A DNA stretch of 64,000 nucleotides, from NCBI RefSeq assembly GCF_038396675.1, contig NC_088920.1, positions 24,757,001-24,821,000 of the forward strand. Direction: 5' to 3'. The stretch comes from Hydra vulgaris (Eukaryota; Cnidaria; Hydrozoa; Anthoathecata; Hydridae). Each line of letters opens with the position of its first letter. Position 1 is the first letter of the stretch. Positions 43,371 through 54,325 of this stretch are shown piece after piece. The notes beneath the pieces were generated by a model. That model was not told where the DNA came from. It saw only the letters and a list, made by a program, of their open reading frames with translations, and made no database searches. The position numbers and the translations under genes are program-made.

Positions 43371-44240
43371 ATTTTGTAATAAATATAAATTAAATAAATA
43401 AAAGAAAATATTCTGATGTGTTTGCAATGGTTTGCGAAATGTAAATAAATTGTAAAAATATCGAAAAATATTGTAGAGTGCGTGAAACTATCCTTATCGG
43501 CCTCGGACTACATCGCACCTCAGTGATATTTTTATTATCGTGAAGTAAAACTAGAAGTAAAAATAATTGATTTCGTTAACGTGAATAAAAACTAAAATCA
43601 GGAATTATCTGAAGAGCGAAAGCTGAAATACAATTGAATAAAAGCATTAAAAAACGAAAATAGAAATAGATTTAGGAATTATTACCGAACGAAAATTATT
43701 GAGTATTAAAAAACAATACAACAACTATACAACAACTTTTTTTTTTCGACAATCAATTTACAAATATTACATACTTGCTTTAAAAATGACGCACATGTTT
43801 AACCATAACGATGATATTTGGAATAATTATAGAATGTATCATTGGACCGCAAAACCGGTCACGTGCTTGTCACAATTTCTGATGGTCTGGGTTTTTGCCT
43901 TTCCACCATTATGGAAAGATGTAGAATTGATTTCATCAATTTTATGTTTCAAATATATTTTTTCTGCATTTCGTTTTTTCTTTGAATCCGTGTAACGTTT
44001 GTGTGTGTCTTCATGTATTCTCTGAAGTTGCGCTACCAAGTTACTGGAATTTTTTTCCGGCAAGAGTTGTGCCACACGCGCCTTCATTACTTAAGTCCTG
44101 TACTAAACACGTGAATTTGTCAGCTTTTTCATCGTAAACGACGAATTTTTATACTGTCACGTTTCCTACCAGCCAACAACCTCGAAAAACTTATTATTCT
44201 ATTAGTGATTGATTTGCAACTCTTAAGAATCATGTTTATT
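43371..44240. other. interval with one doubtful minus-strand ORF
   Basis: A minus-strand frame at 43839-44087 (MKARVAQLLPEKNSSNLVAQ then HKRYTDSKKKRNAEK) looks protein-like but I do not recognise it. The rest is AT-rich. Confidence 0.3.
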
Positions 44241-44249
44241 TTATTTGCT

Positions 44250-45060
44250 TTGAACACCGAATCACCGCATGGCCAACGGAACCAAGTGAATATCAAGTGC
44301 GTCAGGATAGCGTGATTGAAATAATTGTTAATACCTGCTATCCAATGTTGTTGCTTGATCAGCCGTCGTTTCGAAATATGATAAAAACGCTTGACCCAAA
44401 ATTTAAATTGTTAGGTAATAATTAACAGAACTAAATTTTTAAAATTATTGTTTTAATGTCATTCAATGCTAAACAAATTTTAAATTTTTACTTGTATTTA
44501 TAGTATAATTAATGTAATACTTTAGTAACAAACAACACTTCCTGATGTGCATTAAATTTTAATTGTTTCAGACAACGGCTCTAATATAGTTAAAGCCATC
44601 AGGCTCTTACAGGATGTGCATGCAGCTAAGAAATCTGACGAATCTGAATCTTATGAGTTTGAATCTGACGAGTTTGAGCATGAAACTGATGAGAAAGAGA
44701 TCCAGTCTCAGTCAGAGCAAAGTGATTTATCCCTGCCAGATCATATTCCACATCGTCGAATGGCCTGTATGGCTCATACACTCCAGCTTCTTATAAAACT
44801 AGTTTATGAACATTATAGTGCAACTATCTTAGAAACGAGACAAATTGTATCAAGAATTAGGAAATCAAGGGTGGCAATTAAGAAACTTATTAATAAGTTT
44901 AGGAAGTCTGAGATCACTTACTGCACCTCAAGATGGAACAGTACATATCAGACGATTGACCGGCTGTTGAAAATAAAGACATCGGTAAATGAAGTTCTTA
45001 CAGAATTTGGTAGATATTATTTTATTAGTTATGCTATTAGTATATATGAATTATTTTCGG
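44250..45060 (+). pseudogene. second hAT transposase fragment
   Basis: Exon with VIEIIVNTCYPMLLLDQPSF and KTLDPKFKLLG ends at GTAATAATT near 44415. An acceptor (tttcag near 44571) opens DNGSNIVKAIRLLQD, an acidic stretch, then HRRMACMAHTLQLLIKLVYE and SRWNSTYQTIDRLLKI. DNGSNxVxA and C-x-AHxLQL are hAT (ZBED-like) signatures. This sequence is not a continuation of the copy at 41.6-43.4 kb, as both contain the DGASN/DNGSN block. Confidence 0.75.
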
Positions 45061-45430
45061 AAATTTACAATAAAATCTACAAAATTGCGTCTTACCTTAT
45101 TTAAACTAAAAAAAAGAAAATGGTAATAAGTTTTAAGGAGTTCATTAGTCATTACCATAAAAAACAAGTCAGGGTATATATTTTTTAGAATTATTGGACA
45201 AGAAAAATGTTTTATTAAGGCCTGTACACCCCCATAAATATGGGTTTATTAATGCAATTGCGTTTTTAAACTTTGTACATTAGTGTAAATATTAATTTTT
45301 GCAGCTGTTTGATTAGGTAAATTAAATCAGTAAAATTTTTTCAAGAGGTCAGCATTTACCTTAAAGTTTAAATACTTTTTTTACCGTTTAGAGAGTCTTA
45401 TTAAAGCTTGTAATGACAATTTAAAATACA
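45061..45430. other. AT-rich interval
   Basis: Nothing coding. It ends with gttag, the target site duplicated by the gypsy insertion. Confidence 0.4.
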
Positions 45431-45435
45431 GTTAG

Positions 45436-45704
45436 TGTTATAATTTAAGTAATAATGCAATATAATATTAATGACGTCACTTCCCGTCTTCTGAATATTA
45501 CAGTTACTAGTAACGCTATTTATATATAATCTATTATACATGCGGTTATTAGTTACGCTATTTATATACGATAGATGTTTGTAGTTCTTATATAGCCTTT
45601 TTCTTATATTTGATAAAAGCCAAAATATACATGAAAGACTTTTTAATTATGGTTTACAACAATACTATTATTATGGTTTTATTATTTTATTATGGTTTAC
45701 AATA
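45436..45704 (+). repeat. 5' LTR, 269 bp
   Basis: Starts TGTTATAATTT. It differs from the 3' LTR at five positions by eye, including the terminal dinucleotide region (ACAATA here, ACAACA at the 3' LTR). An ACGTCAC box and a TATA-like atttatatata are present. No standard TGG primer-binding site follows directly. Confidence 0.93.
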
Positions 45705-45749
45705 ATTTTATCAAATATAAAAATTTATTATATATAAATATAAATCAGT

Positions 45750-46477
45750 ATGGATGCAAAAATATTCAAAAAAGTACTGTGCGACGAACCAAACGAAGAA
45801 GACTATATATATTGGAAAAAAATGCTATCAATTTATCTAGATAAAGCCACAATCCCAGAGGACTGTAAACTTCAAGTCTTATTCGTTCTATGCGGAGTGA
45901 AGGCTTTTACGATAATTCAGGATGTTACATCATACGACGATGCAATCAAAATTCTTGATAACAAGTATCAAAAACGATCGACAGCGATCTTGATGCGCCA
46001 TAAACTTCGCTCTTTTAAACAAAAGGAAGGGGAATCGATTGAAAGCTTTATGAGTAACTTAAAACAATTTTCCAGAAAATGTCCAACAGAAGCTCTAACA
46101 GCAGATCAACATAGTAACCTACTAATATGTGATGCTTTTATAGCTGGTATCCGCTCACCTTCTATTCGTCAACGACTGCTTGAAGCTACGGATGACAATC
46201 TAGAGCTCTTACGATGGAATTGGCCACCAAAGATGCCCTTAATTTGACAATAACCATAACAGATACTACCACGCTACCAACTTTTGCAGCAAGTCATAAT
46301 CTTACCAAATCTCCCTGTTTTTGGTGCGGTAATGATCCACACTCAAAAATCAAATGCCCTGCACGAAACTCTACATGTACACATTGTCATAGAAAGGGTC
46401 ACTGGGCAACTGTCTGTCTTTCTAAGAAAGAAAACAAAACTTATACCAAAGCAGCAGTTGTTATAGAATATAACTAA
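45750..46477 (+). pseudogene. gag: gypsy gag with two zinc knuckles
   Basis: ATG at 45750 opens MDAKIFKKVLCDEPNEEDYI, with the capsid-like SYDDAIKILDNKYQKRS and KLRSFKQKEGESIESFMS. A one-base shift near 46205 moves the frame. Two knuckles follow: CFWCGNDPHSKIKC and CTHCHRKGHWATVC. TAA at 46475-46477 ends the frame. Since protease and pol continue in the same frame, this stop could be a natural gag/pol boundary read through, or a mutation. Confidence 0.88.
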
Positions 46478-46760
46478 AAGGATGATAACACAATAATATC
46501 TACGGTCATAGCAGCAATTGACTCACCTGATAGACTAATTAACGTCACCATAAACGAAAATCTAACATATGCACTGTTAAATACTGGGTCCGACAAAACT
46601 TTTATTACATCAAAACTTCTTCGACAATGGAAATTTTCATACGATACTCAATCTACCTCAAAGGTATCACTGGCAGACAACTCGACATTAAAGTTAAAGG
46701 TATCTTCCATGGTTTATTATTATTGGCTAGAGAAAAACGACGACTTGGTAGCACCAGTAA
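46478..46760 (+). pseudogene. gypsy protease region with D-to-N active site
   Basis: In the frame continuing from gag one reads VTINENLTYALLNTGSDKTF. The retroviral-type protease signature is D-(T/S)-G. Here AAT at 46580-46582 gives N-T-G. The rest of the fold (STLKLKVSSMVYYYWL, VIIGMDVF) is preserved and runs into the pol ORF. Confidence 0.75.
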
Positions 46761-49357
46761 TTATAGGAATGGACGTGTTTACATGTCATTCCTCATTTAC
46801 CATTAATTTTAAAGGAAACAAAGAGCCTCTAAAATTATGTTTAGCAACAAAAAGCATGAAATGTTCAACATACGCTTTAATTCCTGGAATCGATATTAAC
46901 AAAATAAAACCAGTAGCTACAACCTCACGACGTATTCCAAAAAATGTCTCCGTCATAACAGATGAAATAAACCGCTTACTAAAAAAAGACATAATTCAAG
47001 TAAGCCGCAGCCCTTGGCGAGCTCAATGTTTTGTAGTATCAACAGGAAATAAAAATCGCCTCGTGATCGATTATTCGAATACAATTAATTTACACACTCC
47101 GCTCGATTCATATCCTACACCACGAATCGATGACTTAATACTTAAAATAGCAGTCCATAAAATTTTTAGCACAATTGATCTCAAATCGGCGTATCATCAA
47201 GTGAGAATACGACCTGAAGATTACAAACTAACCGCATTTGAAGCTAATGGCAAATTATATGAGTTCAAACGCTTACCCTTTGGATGTACAAACGCAGTAC
47301 GAATCTTCCAAAGAGTAATGGATGAATTCATTCAGGATAATAAACTTGAAAACACATACGCTTATCTCGACGATATAATTATTGGTGGAAAAGATGCCCA
47401 AGAGCACGATAAAAATCTCAGTCGCTTTCTACACGCAGCTAAAATCGCCAACATTGAGATAAACGAAGAAAAGAGTAACTTCAAAAAAACTCACATCGAA
47501 TTCTTAGGCCACATTATTGAAAATGGAACTATAAAGCCAGACCCAAAAAGATACGAAGCACTGATGAATATGCCTGAGCCAAGATCGTTAAAAGAGCTAA
47601 ACCGAATGATAGGTTTATTTGCTTATTACGCTAAGTGGATACACAATTGCACAGCATTAGCTCTCCCACTTACTCAAGCAAGAGACAATTTTCCAACAAA
47701 GGGTTTAACCCCACATGCCAAAGAAGCAATAAAAATACTCAAAAATAAACTTGTAGAAGCTTGTCTAGCCTCCCCTTATTTAAAAGTTTCATTAACAATA
47801 GAAACTGATGCCTCCGACTCAGCACTCGAAGGAACACTATTACAACTTGGCAGGCCAGTTGCCTTCTTTTCAAGAACATTAACTAATGCCGAAAGGAAGC
47901 ATGCGATAGTTGAAAAAGAAGCGGCTGCCATAGTGGAGTGCTGTAGAAGATGGAGGCATTTGATTAACTCAGTACCATATATTAATATAATAACCGACCA
48001 AAGATCCATTTCCCTTAATTTCAATAAACAGAATGCAACAAAAATAAAAAATGAAAAATCAACTCGATGGCGTTTAGAATTAGCTGATATTAATTATACA
48101 ATCTCATACAGGCCGGGGAACCAAAACATTGTAGCAGATGCCCTTTCAAGATGTTGCTCGATTGTAAATAACACTAAAGCGTTTTACAGTATCCATTCCC
48201 AGCTATGCCATCCCGGAGTTACAAGAATGATACATTACTGCAAAACCAGAAATCTACCATACTCCACCGCAGAAATCAAACAATTAACAAACCAATGTAC
48301 AACTTGCAATGAACTCAAACCACGTTTTTATAAACCACCCACAGGTCGTCTCACTCAGGCAACAAGGCCTTGGGAACGCTTATCGATGGACTTTGTTGGA
48401 CCTTTACAATCCACTACAACAAACAAATACATCCTTGTGGTGGTTGACGAGTACTCACGCTACCCATTTGCATTCCCCTGTCAAGACATATCAGCTGAAA
48501 CTGTTATACGACACCTTCTTAGCTTCTTTTCATTATTTGGTGCACCATCATCTATTCATACAGATCGTGGAACTCAGTTCGAAAGCTTAAAAATTAAAGT
48601 TTTTCTAGAAAAGAACGGAGTAATTAAAACTAGAACCACTCCTTACCATCCCCAAGGCAATGGTCAGTGTGAACGAATAAACGGAACAATACTACAAGCT
48701 GTTAGTCTAGCTCTGAAAACCTTAAGTCTAGGAAAAGAGAAATGGGAAATAATATTGCAAATGGCTTTGTCCTCCATAAGAGGACTTCTGTGTACCGTCA
48801 CTAACGAAACACCCCATCAGAGGATGATGAACTTTCAACGCGCATCAATAATAGGCACTGTTTCACCTAACTTCTTAACAGAACAGGATTCCACAATCCT
48901 TTACAGACGTCAAGTACGAATGAAAGGAGTTCCACTCGTTGACAGAGTTCAACTACTAGAAACAATATCGCCCCACTACGCTCGAATAAAATTTCAAAAT
49001 GGAAAAATTGATACTGTTTCAACAAAAGACCTCGCCCCACTAGAAGACCTAAATCCCCCAACAGAATCAGTTCAACAACAATCCGGTGATTTGAACATTG
49101 AACAGATGATCAACAATACCAGCAATTCAATAAACAGAAACCAAGAAGAACTAAACGAAACCAACGAAGTAACTTCAAGCCAATTAGTTGAGAATTCAAT
49201 TATAGATAGTATCCCTTGTAATCAGTCACCTACAACAGCGGTACCTAGTCAGCCTATGCAGAAAGTTACTACTCCCGAGAATCTTACTAACATACCCTCA
49301 AGAACAGGACGCGTTACGAAGAGGCCAAAGTATCTCGACGACTACTTTCTTTCCTAG
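46709..49357 (+). CDS. pol: gypsy pol: reverse transcriptase, RNase H, integrase (882 codons open)
   Basis: Domains in order: RT (FSTIDLKSAYHQVRIRPEDY at about residue 154-173; catalytic box AYLDDIIIGG near residue 219), RNase H (IETDASDSALEGTLLQLGRP near 365, and the later D in ADALSR), the integrase HHCC-type finger (HSQLCHPG...C-x2-C in CTTCNELK), and the integrase core with D (MDFVGP), D (HTDRGTQF) and E (QCERINGT). A proline/serine-rich tail ends RVTKRPKYLDDYFLS. All catalytic residues of RT and integrase that I could check are present. The ORF lacks its own natural start because it is translated as part of gag-pol. Confidence 0.93.
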   Translation: MVYYYWLEKNDDLVAPVIIGMDVFTCHSSFTINFKGNKEPLKLCLATKSMKCSTYALIPGIDINKIKPVATTSRRIPKNVSVITDEINRLLKKDIIQVSRSPWRAQCFVVSTGNKNRLVIDYSNTINLHTPLDSYPTPRIDDLILKIAVHKIFSTIDLKSAYHQVRIRPEDYKLTAFEANGKLYEFKRLPFGCTNAVRIFQRVMDEFIQDNKLENTYAYLDDIIIGGKDAQEHDKNLSRFLHAAKIANIEINEEKSNFKKTHIEFLGHIIENGTIKPDPKRYEALMNMPEPRSLKELNRMIGLFAYYAKWIHNCTALALPLTQARDNFPTKGLTPHAKEAIKILKNKLVEACLASPYLKVSLTIETDASDSALEGTLLQLGRPVAFFSRTLTNAERKHAIVEKEAAAIVECCRRWRHLINSVPYINIITDQRSISLNFNKQNATKIKNEKSTRWRLELADINYTISYRPGNQNIVADALSRCCSIVNNTKAFYSIHSQLCHPGVTRMIHYCKTRNLPYSTAEIKQLTNQCTTCNELKPRFYKPPTGRLTQATRPWERLSMDFVGPLQSTTTNKYILVVVDEYSRYPFAFPCQDISAETVIRHLLSFFSLFGAPSSIHTDRGTQFESLKIKVFLEKNGVIKTRTTPYHPQGNGQCERINGTILQAVSLALKTLSLGKEKWEIILQMALSSIRGLLCTVTNETPHQRMMNFQRASIIGTVSPNFLTEQDSTILYRRQVRMKGVPLVDRVQLLETISPHYARIKFQNGKIDTVSTKDLAPLEDLNPPTESVQQQSGDLNIEQMINNTSNSINRNQEELNETNEVTSSQLVENSIIDSIPCNQSPTTAVPSQPMQKVTTPENLTNIPSRTGRVTKRPKYLDDYFLS

Positions 49358-49418
49358 TATAATATCAGAGGTTAAGTCTATACTCTCCGCCCTAAAACTT
49401 TCCTAATGTGGAGAAGAC

Positions 49419-49687
49419 TGTTATAATTTAAGTAATAATGCAATATAATATTAATGACGTCACTTCCCGTCTTCTGAATATTACAGTTATTAGTAACGCT
49501 ATTTATATATAACCTATTATACATACGGTTATTAGTTACGCTATTTATATACGATAGATGTTTGTAGTTCTTATATAGCCTTTTTCTTATATTTGATAAA
49601 AGCCAAAATATACATGAAAGACTTTTTAATTATGGTTTACAACAATACTATTATTATGGTTTTACTATTTTATTATGGTTTACAACA
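49419..49687 (+). repeat. 3' LTR, 269 bp
   Basis: Begins TGTTATAATTT immediately after a purine-rich tract (gtggagaagac) that can serve as the polypurine primer. It ends TTTACAACA before the GTTAG duplication. Confidence 0.93.
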
Positions 49688-49692
49688 GTTAG

Positions 49693-50093
49693 AAAACAGA
49701 TATTGTCTTAAAATTGATCATGACTTGCATATCTACCTTTAAAACGGATAAAAGTTGTGGAATTAAATGGTAACGATAAAGAAAATGAAACATTTCACAA
49801 ATGAAACATGAATGAAACATTATACAAGAATGAAACATTATGCAAGAGCTAGTGTATATGAACGGTTTATTAAACTTATACATTTAGAGAGCAATAAAGG
49901 GAAAAATCTATTTTTGTATTAAAACAAGCACTAAAATCTTAAGAATTGCATATTAAAAACATACGGGGACAAGGCTATCACAATAGTTTTACACTTTGCA
50001 TGTCATAACTACAATATCCCATAAGAGGGTATTGCCAAAAAATTTTTTTTTTTTAATTTTATTTTGTTTTTTAATGAATACAATTTTTTAATA
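49693..50093. other. AT-rich interval
   Basis: A short run of repeated 'gaaacatt/aatgaaaca' units (49783-49840) is seen. No gene. Confidence 0.45.
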
Positions 50094-50098
50094 CATAT

Positions 50099-50136
<38 letters not shown>

Positions 50137-50187
50137 GCATATATATATATGCATATATATATATATATATATGCATATATATATATA

Positions 50188-50243
<56 letters not shown>

Positions 50244-50282
50244 CATATGCATGTATATATATAAATTATATATGTATATATT
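50094..50282. repeat. (TA)n with GCATAT interruptions
   Basis: TA runs are interrupted by tgcata four to five times. Confidence 0.95.
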
Positions 50283-50389
50283 TTAAAGTGTGACCTCGAC
50301 GTGAAGTTCAAAATTAATTGGATATTGTTTGTTGCGGAACTAGTAGTTTTTTAAGTCCATAGTTGAAATCAAAAAACGGAGGAAAACAG

Positions 50390-50700
50390 TCGATTGAAAT
50401 TTGGTTGAAAAATGAGAATGAACTTTAATAAAAAGAAAAGGATAAAGATTTGGCATCGGCAAAACGTTACAAGAGTAATAGTAGACTTTGCACGCATTAA
50501 AGGCAACACAGAAAGGTTAAACTCATGTTTGGAAACCTAAGTTTAAAGTTAAACCTTATACAAACACTGGATAATAATATTCTTACCATGATAGAAGACG
50601 AAGAGGCTATTGATAATGATGTTAGAAAAAGTTCTCGTTTTTTCAACAATATTCAGTTATTGATTTTTTGTAATCAAATTTTTTTAAAGAAACTAAGTAA
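50390..50700 (+). pseudogene. coding-like fragment resembling the BEL/Pao N-terminal region
   Basis: The frame at 50525-50700 includes LIQTLDNNILTMIEDEEAID followed by NDVRKSSRF. 'LDxxIL.LI.DE.xIexEI..S..F' is the layout of a helix-rich region found at the N terminus of Pao-type retroelement polyproteins. The region is short and is directly cut by the TIR at 50702. Confidence 0.35.
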
Positions 50701-50809
50701 ACCCTGTGTTAAAGCCGACGTCGGGCCTAGCTCGGGCCGAGCTCTTAACGTCGGTTCGCCATCGGCTAAACTGTTGTGAATAAAACAGTATCGGCTGAAC
50801 GTCGGTTAT

Positions 50810-50843
50810 ATGTCTGTTAGCCGACGAACAGGCTAACAGACAT
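50810..50843. repeat. 12-bp hairpin inside the GC-rich end
   Basis: ATGTCTGTTAGC (50810-50821) and GCTAACAGACAT (50832-50843) pair around cgacgaacag. The flanks also pair (cggctgaacgtcgg with cattcagccgacg). Confidence 0.8.
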
Positions 50844-50879
50844 TCAGCCGACGTTCACCCGACGATCAGAAAATTTGGT

Positions 50880-51110
50880 TCGGTTTTTTATTTTAATGAT
50901 GCATTATAATAAAAAACGGAATGCATTAGCTTGACATTAAATTTTAAAAATTGCAGCAAAGCTATTTGAAAGGCGAGGAACTAATTTTGATTTATCAACA
51001 TTATTTAATACATAGAAAAGTTAATAATTTTGCTTGGTAAGATAATATTGTTTAACAATATCAATTTATATTTATTAATAATTTGTTTATTATTTATTTA
51101 TAAATAGTTA
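50880..51110. repeat. internal duplication, copy 1 (partner 53050-53260)
   Basis: Shared text includes gttttttattttaatgatgc and gttaataattttgcttggta with nearly the same spacing, so about 2.1 kb of the unit was duplicated in tandem. Confidence 0.8.
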
Positions 51111-51457
51111 TTTCAATCAAAATCTGTCATATCATTAAAGTCTTTAATGAATTTTTCTATATTTTAAAACAAATTACTGATTACCTAGTATATTGATGTT
51201 ATTATTTAATATTGTTTTTTTAACTTAAACCTTTAATCTAACTTGCAATTATAAAAATAATATCAATATACTGGGTAAACAGGGATTTGTTTTGATTACA
51301 ATTAAACATTTAAATTGCGAGTTTGTGATTTTAGTTTGATTAAAAATGATTAAAAATAATAAATGTGATATACTGTTTCCATCCCAATATTATATACATT
51401 GTATTCATATTTTTATTAATATATTAAATTTTTAATATTTTAATATACTTTTTTTAG

Positions 51458-51546
51458 ACGCTGCACATAGTGAATTGTCAGTTCATAAAAAATGTTTGAA
51501 GTTCAACCTATCCAATTTATTTGAAGATTTAAATGATTATGAATAA
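51458..51546 (+). CDS. exon type B, copy 1 (terminal exon)
   Basis: A tttttttag acceptor opens an exon encoding DAAHSELSVHKKCLKFNLSN, then LFEDLNDYE and a TAA stop. Copies 2 and 3 lie at 52766-52860 and 54240-54325. The conserved pattern is D-x-x-H/Q-SEL...K...F..SNLF. Confidence 0.5.
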
Positions 51547-51774
51547 TTTATGTAAAAGAAAGATATTATTTTATTTTATATTTACCTATGTTTAAGTTAT
51601 TTTCAGGCCGAGCTCGGGCCGACATTGTTCTATCGGCTAGGTTATATTCAACGAGTATATATTGGTTGAACGCAGGCTAAATGTTGTTTGGCCGACAATA
51701 AATAATTTATTGGCAAATAGTCTATTTATTTACAAGTTAGCCCACATTCAGTTGATTCTCTATGTATATTTATG

Positions 51775-51776
<2 letters not shown>

Positions 51777-51832
<56 letters not shown>
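51777..51832. repeat. (TA)n microsatellite
   Basis: TA run between exon copies. Further palindromic TA-rich 'tatatttcctatat' units lie at 51905-52060. Confidence 0.95.
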
Positions 51833-51836
<4 letters not shown>

Positions 51837-52357
51837 TTATAATAATGAGGGATATAAATATTGTAGACCATTTATTTACAAATTAGCCCACATTCAGCTG
51901 ATTTCCTATATTTTATCATAGTATACAATAAGATATAGGAAATATATATATTATATATATATATTTATATATTTCCTATATATAAATATATGTATATATA
52001 TATATATTTATATATATATATATTTATATATAAATGTATGTATATATATTATATTATTTTATTATTATACTGAGGGATATAGATAAAAAAATGCAATCTG
52101 TGCAAAATGCCGGTTGTGCAAAAAGTAGCTGATTAAGCTGATGCTGATTAATCACTACATCACTAATGTTAGCATATATAACTAACATAACTAGGAAACT
52201 ACAGTTTGTGATTTGTATGCTGATTTGAATAAACTAACATAATTTTTATATATACAACAGCATACTAAGCGCAACAAAGCTTATATATATATATATATAT
52301 ATTTATATACAAAAATTATATTTATATACAAAAATTATACTTATATAATTTTTATAG

Positions 52358-52440
52358 GGTATGTTGAATGCATGGAGTTGAGCAATGCCAAGGATGCAAA
52401 TGCTTTGTACAGTGCAAATTCTGATCCATAATGCCAAAGC
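52358..52440 (+). CDS. exon type A, copy 1
   Basis: Acceptor tttttatag, then a peptide VECMELSNAKDANALYSANS followed by DP and a stop. Three relatives lie at 52538-52617, 53599-53642 and 53956-54030. Confidence 0.45.
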
Positions 52441-52457
52441 AACTTCATATATACTTA

Positions 52458-52462
<5 letters not shown>

Positions 52463-52528
<66 letters not shown>
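52463..52528. repeat. (TA)n microsatellite
   Basis: TA run immediately upstream of exon A copy 2. Confidence 0.95.
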
Positions 52529-52532
<4 letters not shown>

Positions 52533-52537
52533 TATAG

Positions 52538-52617
52538 GGGCTGTTGAATACAAGAAACTGAACAACGCCATAGATACAAACAATAGTGACAGTGCACATC
52601 CTGATCCAAAATGCCAG
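52538..52617 (+). CDS. exon type A, copy 2
   Basis: Acceptor tttttatag; AVEYKKLNNAIDTNNSDSAH then PDPKCQ. No stop. The ccagag|taac end could be a weak donor. Confidence 0.45.
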
Positions 52618-52765
52618 AGTAACTTTTTATTTAATTAGTAATAGTATAAAATGGTATACACTTGGCACTTGAAGTCTATATTGTCTTGAGCTTTATACGC
52701 TTCATTAATTCCACCATCAATAACAATTATTTCACCCTCAATAAAAATTGTATACTATTTTTTAG

Positions 52766-52860
52766 ATGGTGCACAAAGTGAATTACAAAGACCAGTGCAC
52801 AGAAAATATCGGATGTTTAGCCAATCCAATTTATTTGGTGATTCTACAGATTCAGATTAA
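52766..52860 (+). CDS. exon type B, copy 2 (terminal exon)
   Basis: Acceptor ttttttag; DGAQSELQRPVHRKYRMFSQ then SNLFGDSTDSD and TAA at 52858. This copy looks best preserved. Confidence 0.5.
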
Positions 52861-53049
52861 TTTATTTAAGAAATATATTTAGTTTTGATTTATATTTGTG
52901 TTTTATATATATTTTAGTTTTTTGTTTGCATTGATGTCTGCAACCAAGCTTGTAACATCGGCTACACTCTTATGATTAAAACAATCTTGGCTGAACGTCG
53001 GTTATATGTCTATTAACAGACATTTAAGTGACATTCATCCAATTTGGTT

Positions 53050-53260
53050 TGGTTTTTTATTTTAATGATGCATTGTAATAAAAAAAGGAATGTATTAGTT
53101 TTAATTAAAATACTAATTTTGATTTATCAACATTTTTTAATGCATAGGAAAGTTAATAATTTTGCTTGGTAAGATTCATTATGATTCATTCATGTTTAAC
53201 AATATCAGTTTATATTTATTAATAATTTGTTTATTATTAATTTATATATATTTTTTCAGT
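53050..53260. repeat. internal duplication, copy 2
   Basis: Partner of 50880-51110. Confidence 0.8.
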
Positions 53261-53598
53261 TTAGTTTTCTCTGACATAAATGCCATTATGAAAGATTTGA
53301 AGCAATGTTTTACAACCAGATGCCTTTCCTGATGTCAACATAAAGCAGGTTGTACTGGATTACATGTTACCAGTAGCAGGATAACCTGACTTGACTTGAC
53401 AGGATAATCTGACCTGACTTTACAGTAATAATTTCTATTATGATAATAATGTTATGTTAAAATATTTTTGCATGACTCTTGTTTCTTTAAAATTATTATA
53501 ATGAAGGTGTTATACTGTTTCTATGTCTATGTTTTTATATATTTTATTCCTATTTTTCAATATTTTATATTATATTTTTATTGATATATAATTTTTAG

Positions 53599-53642
53599 GG
53601 CTGTTGATTTTGGTGATGCATATCTTGATTCTAAAAGCCTGG
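53599..53642 (+). CDS. exon type A, copy 3 (short form)
   Basis: Acceptor atttttag, [15 protein letters not shown], then a strong donor GTAAGT at 53643. This is the only A copy with a consensus donor. Confidence 0.45.
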
Positions 53643-53674
53643 GTAAGTTTATTATTATGTGTGTGTGTGCGTGT

Positions 53675-53675
<1 letters not shown>

Positions 53676-53766
<91 letters not shown>

Positions 53767-53768
53767 TC
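53676..53768. repeat. (TA)n microsatellite
   Basis: Preceded by a short (TG)n run. Confidence 0.95.
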
Positions 53769-53850
53769 GTTGCATTCAACAGCCCTAAAAAAATTATATA
53801 ATTTTATATTAAAAATTATATTATGTATATATATATATAGAATGCAACGA

Positions 53851-53916
<66 letters not shown>

Positions 53917-53975
53917 GTAATATAATTTTTAATATAAAATTATATAATTTTTTAGGGCTGTTGAATGCAACGAAT
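53765..53975. repeat. inverted duplication of the exon A boundary around (TA)n
   Basis: 53765-53823 is the reverse complement of 53916-53975 with one A indel. The arms contain the acceptor and the first codons of exon A copy 4. The centre is (TA)n plus a third short copy of gaatgcaacgaat near 53840. Confidence 0.85.
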
Positions 53976-54030
53976 TAAACAATTCTAAAGATACAAATGA
54001 TTTCGACGGTGCACATTCTGATTTAAAAAG
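53956..54030 (+). CDS. exon type A, copy 4
   Basis: Acceptor tttttag; AVECNELNNSKDTNDFDGAH then SDLKS. Most similar to copies 1 and 2. Confidence 0.45.
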
Positions 54031-54239
54031 TTTATACACTTCCAGTCTGGTCAGCCAGTCAATTTTCAGTCTATAAATTTGTATACACCACATCAAGTAA
54101 GACAATGTATTTACATACTGCTTATAACATCAATTTCACCTTAAATAAAGTTATTAGTTTTCTTATTGCAATTATTCATTCATATCAGTTATATTGCTCT
54201 AATTCATATGTGAAAATTTAGTTTTATACTTTTTTTTAG

Positions 54240-54325
54240 ATGCTGTACACAGTGAATTGTTAGTTAAAAAAAAACGATGGAATTTCACCCGATCCAATTT
54301 ATTTGATGTTTTGATTCAGAAAAGT
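54240..54325 (+). CDS. exon type B, copy 3
   Basis: Acceptor ttttttag; DAVHSELLVKKKRWNFTRSN then LFDV. The acidic end is lost by a frame change. Confidence 0.45.

Larger units (their letters stand above)
45431..49692 (+). mobile_element. near-complete Ty3/gypsy LTR retrotransposon with GTTAG target duplication
   Basis: The element at 45436-49687 has 269-bp LTRs and is flanked by GTTAG at 45431-45435 and 49688-49692. Gag, protease, RT, RNase H and integrase follow in Ty3/gypsy order. Damage is limited: one frameshift in gag, one in-frame stop before protease, and an altered protease active site. Confidence 0.95.

Noticed and set aside
44616..45104. Acidic hAT-region ORF as a host ZBED gene
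   Set aside because: The ORF is broken upstream and downstream and lacks the C-terminal dimerisation domain, so a transposon remnant is more likely.
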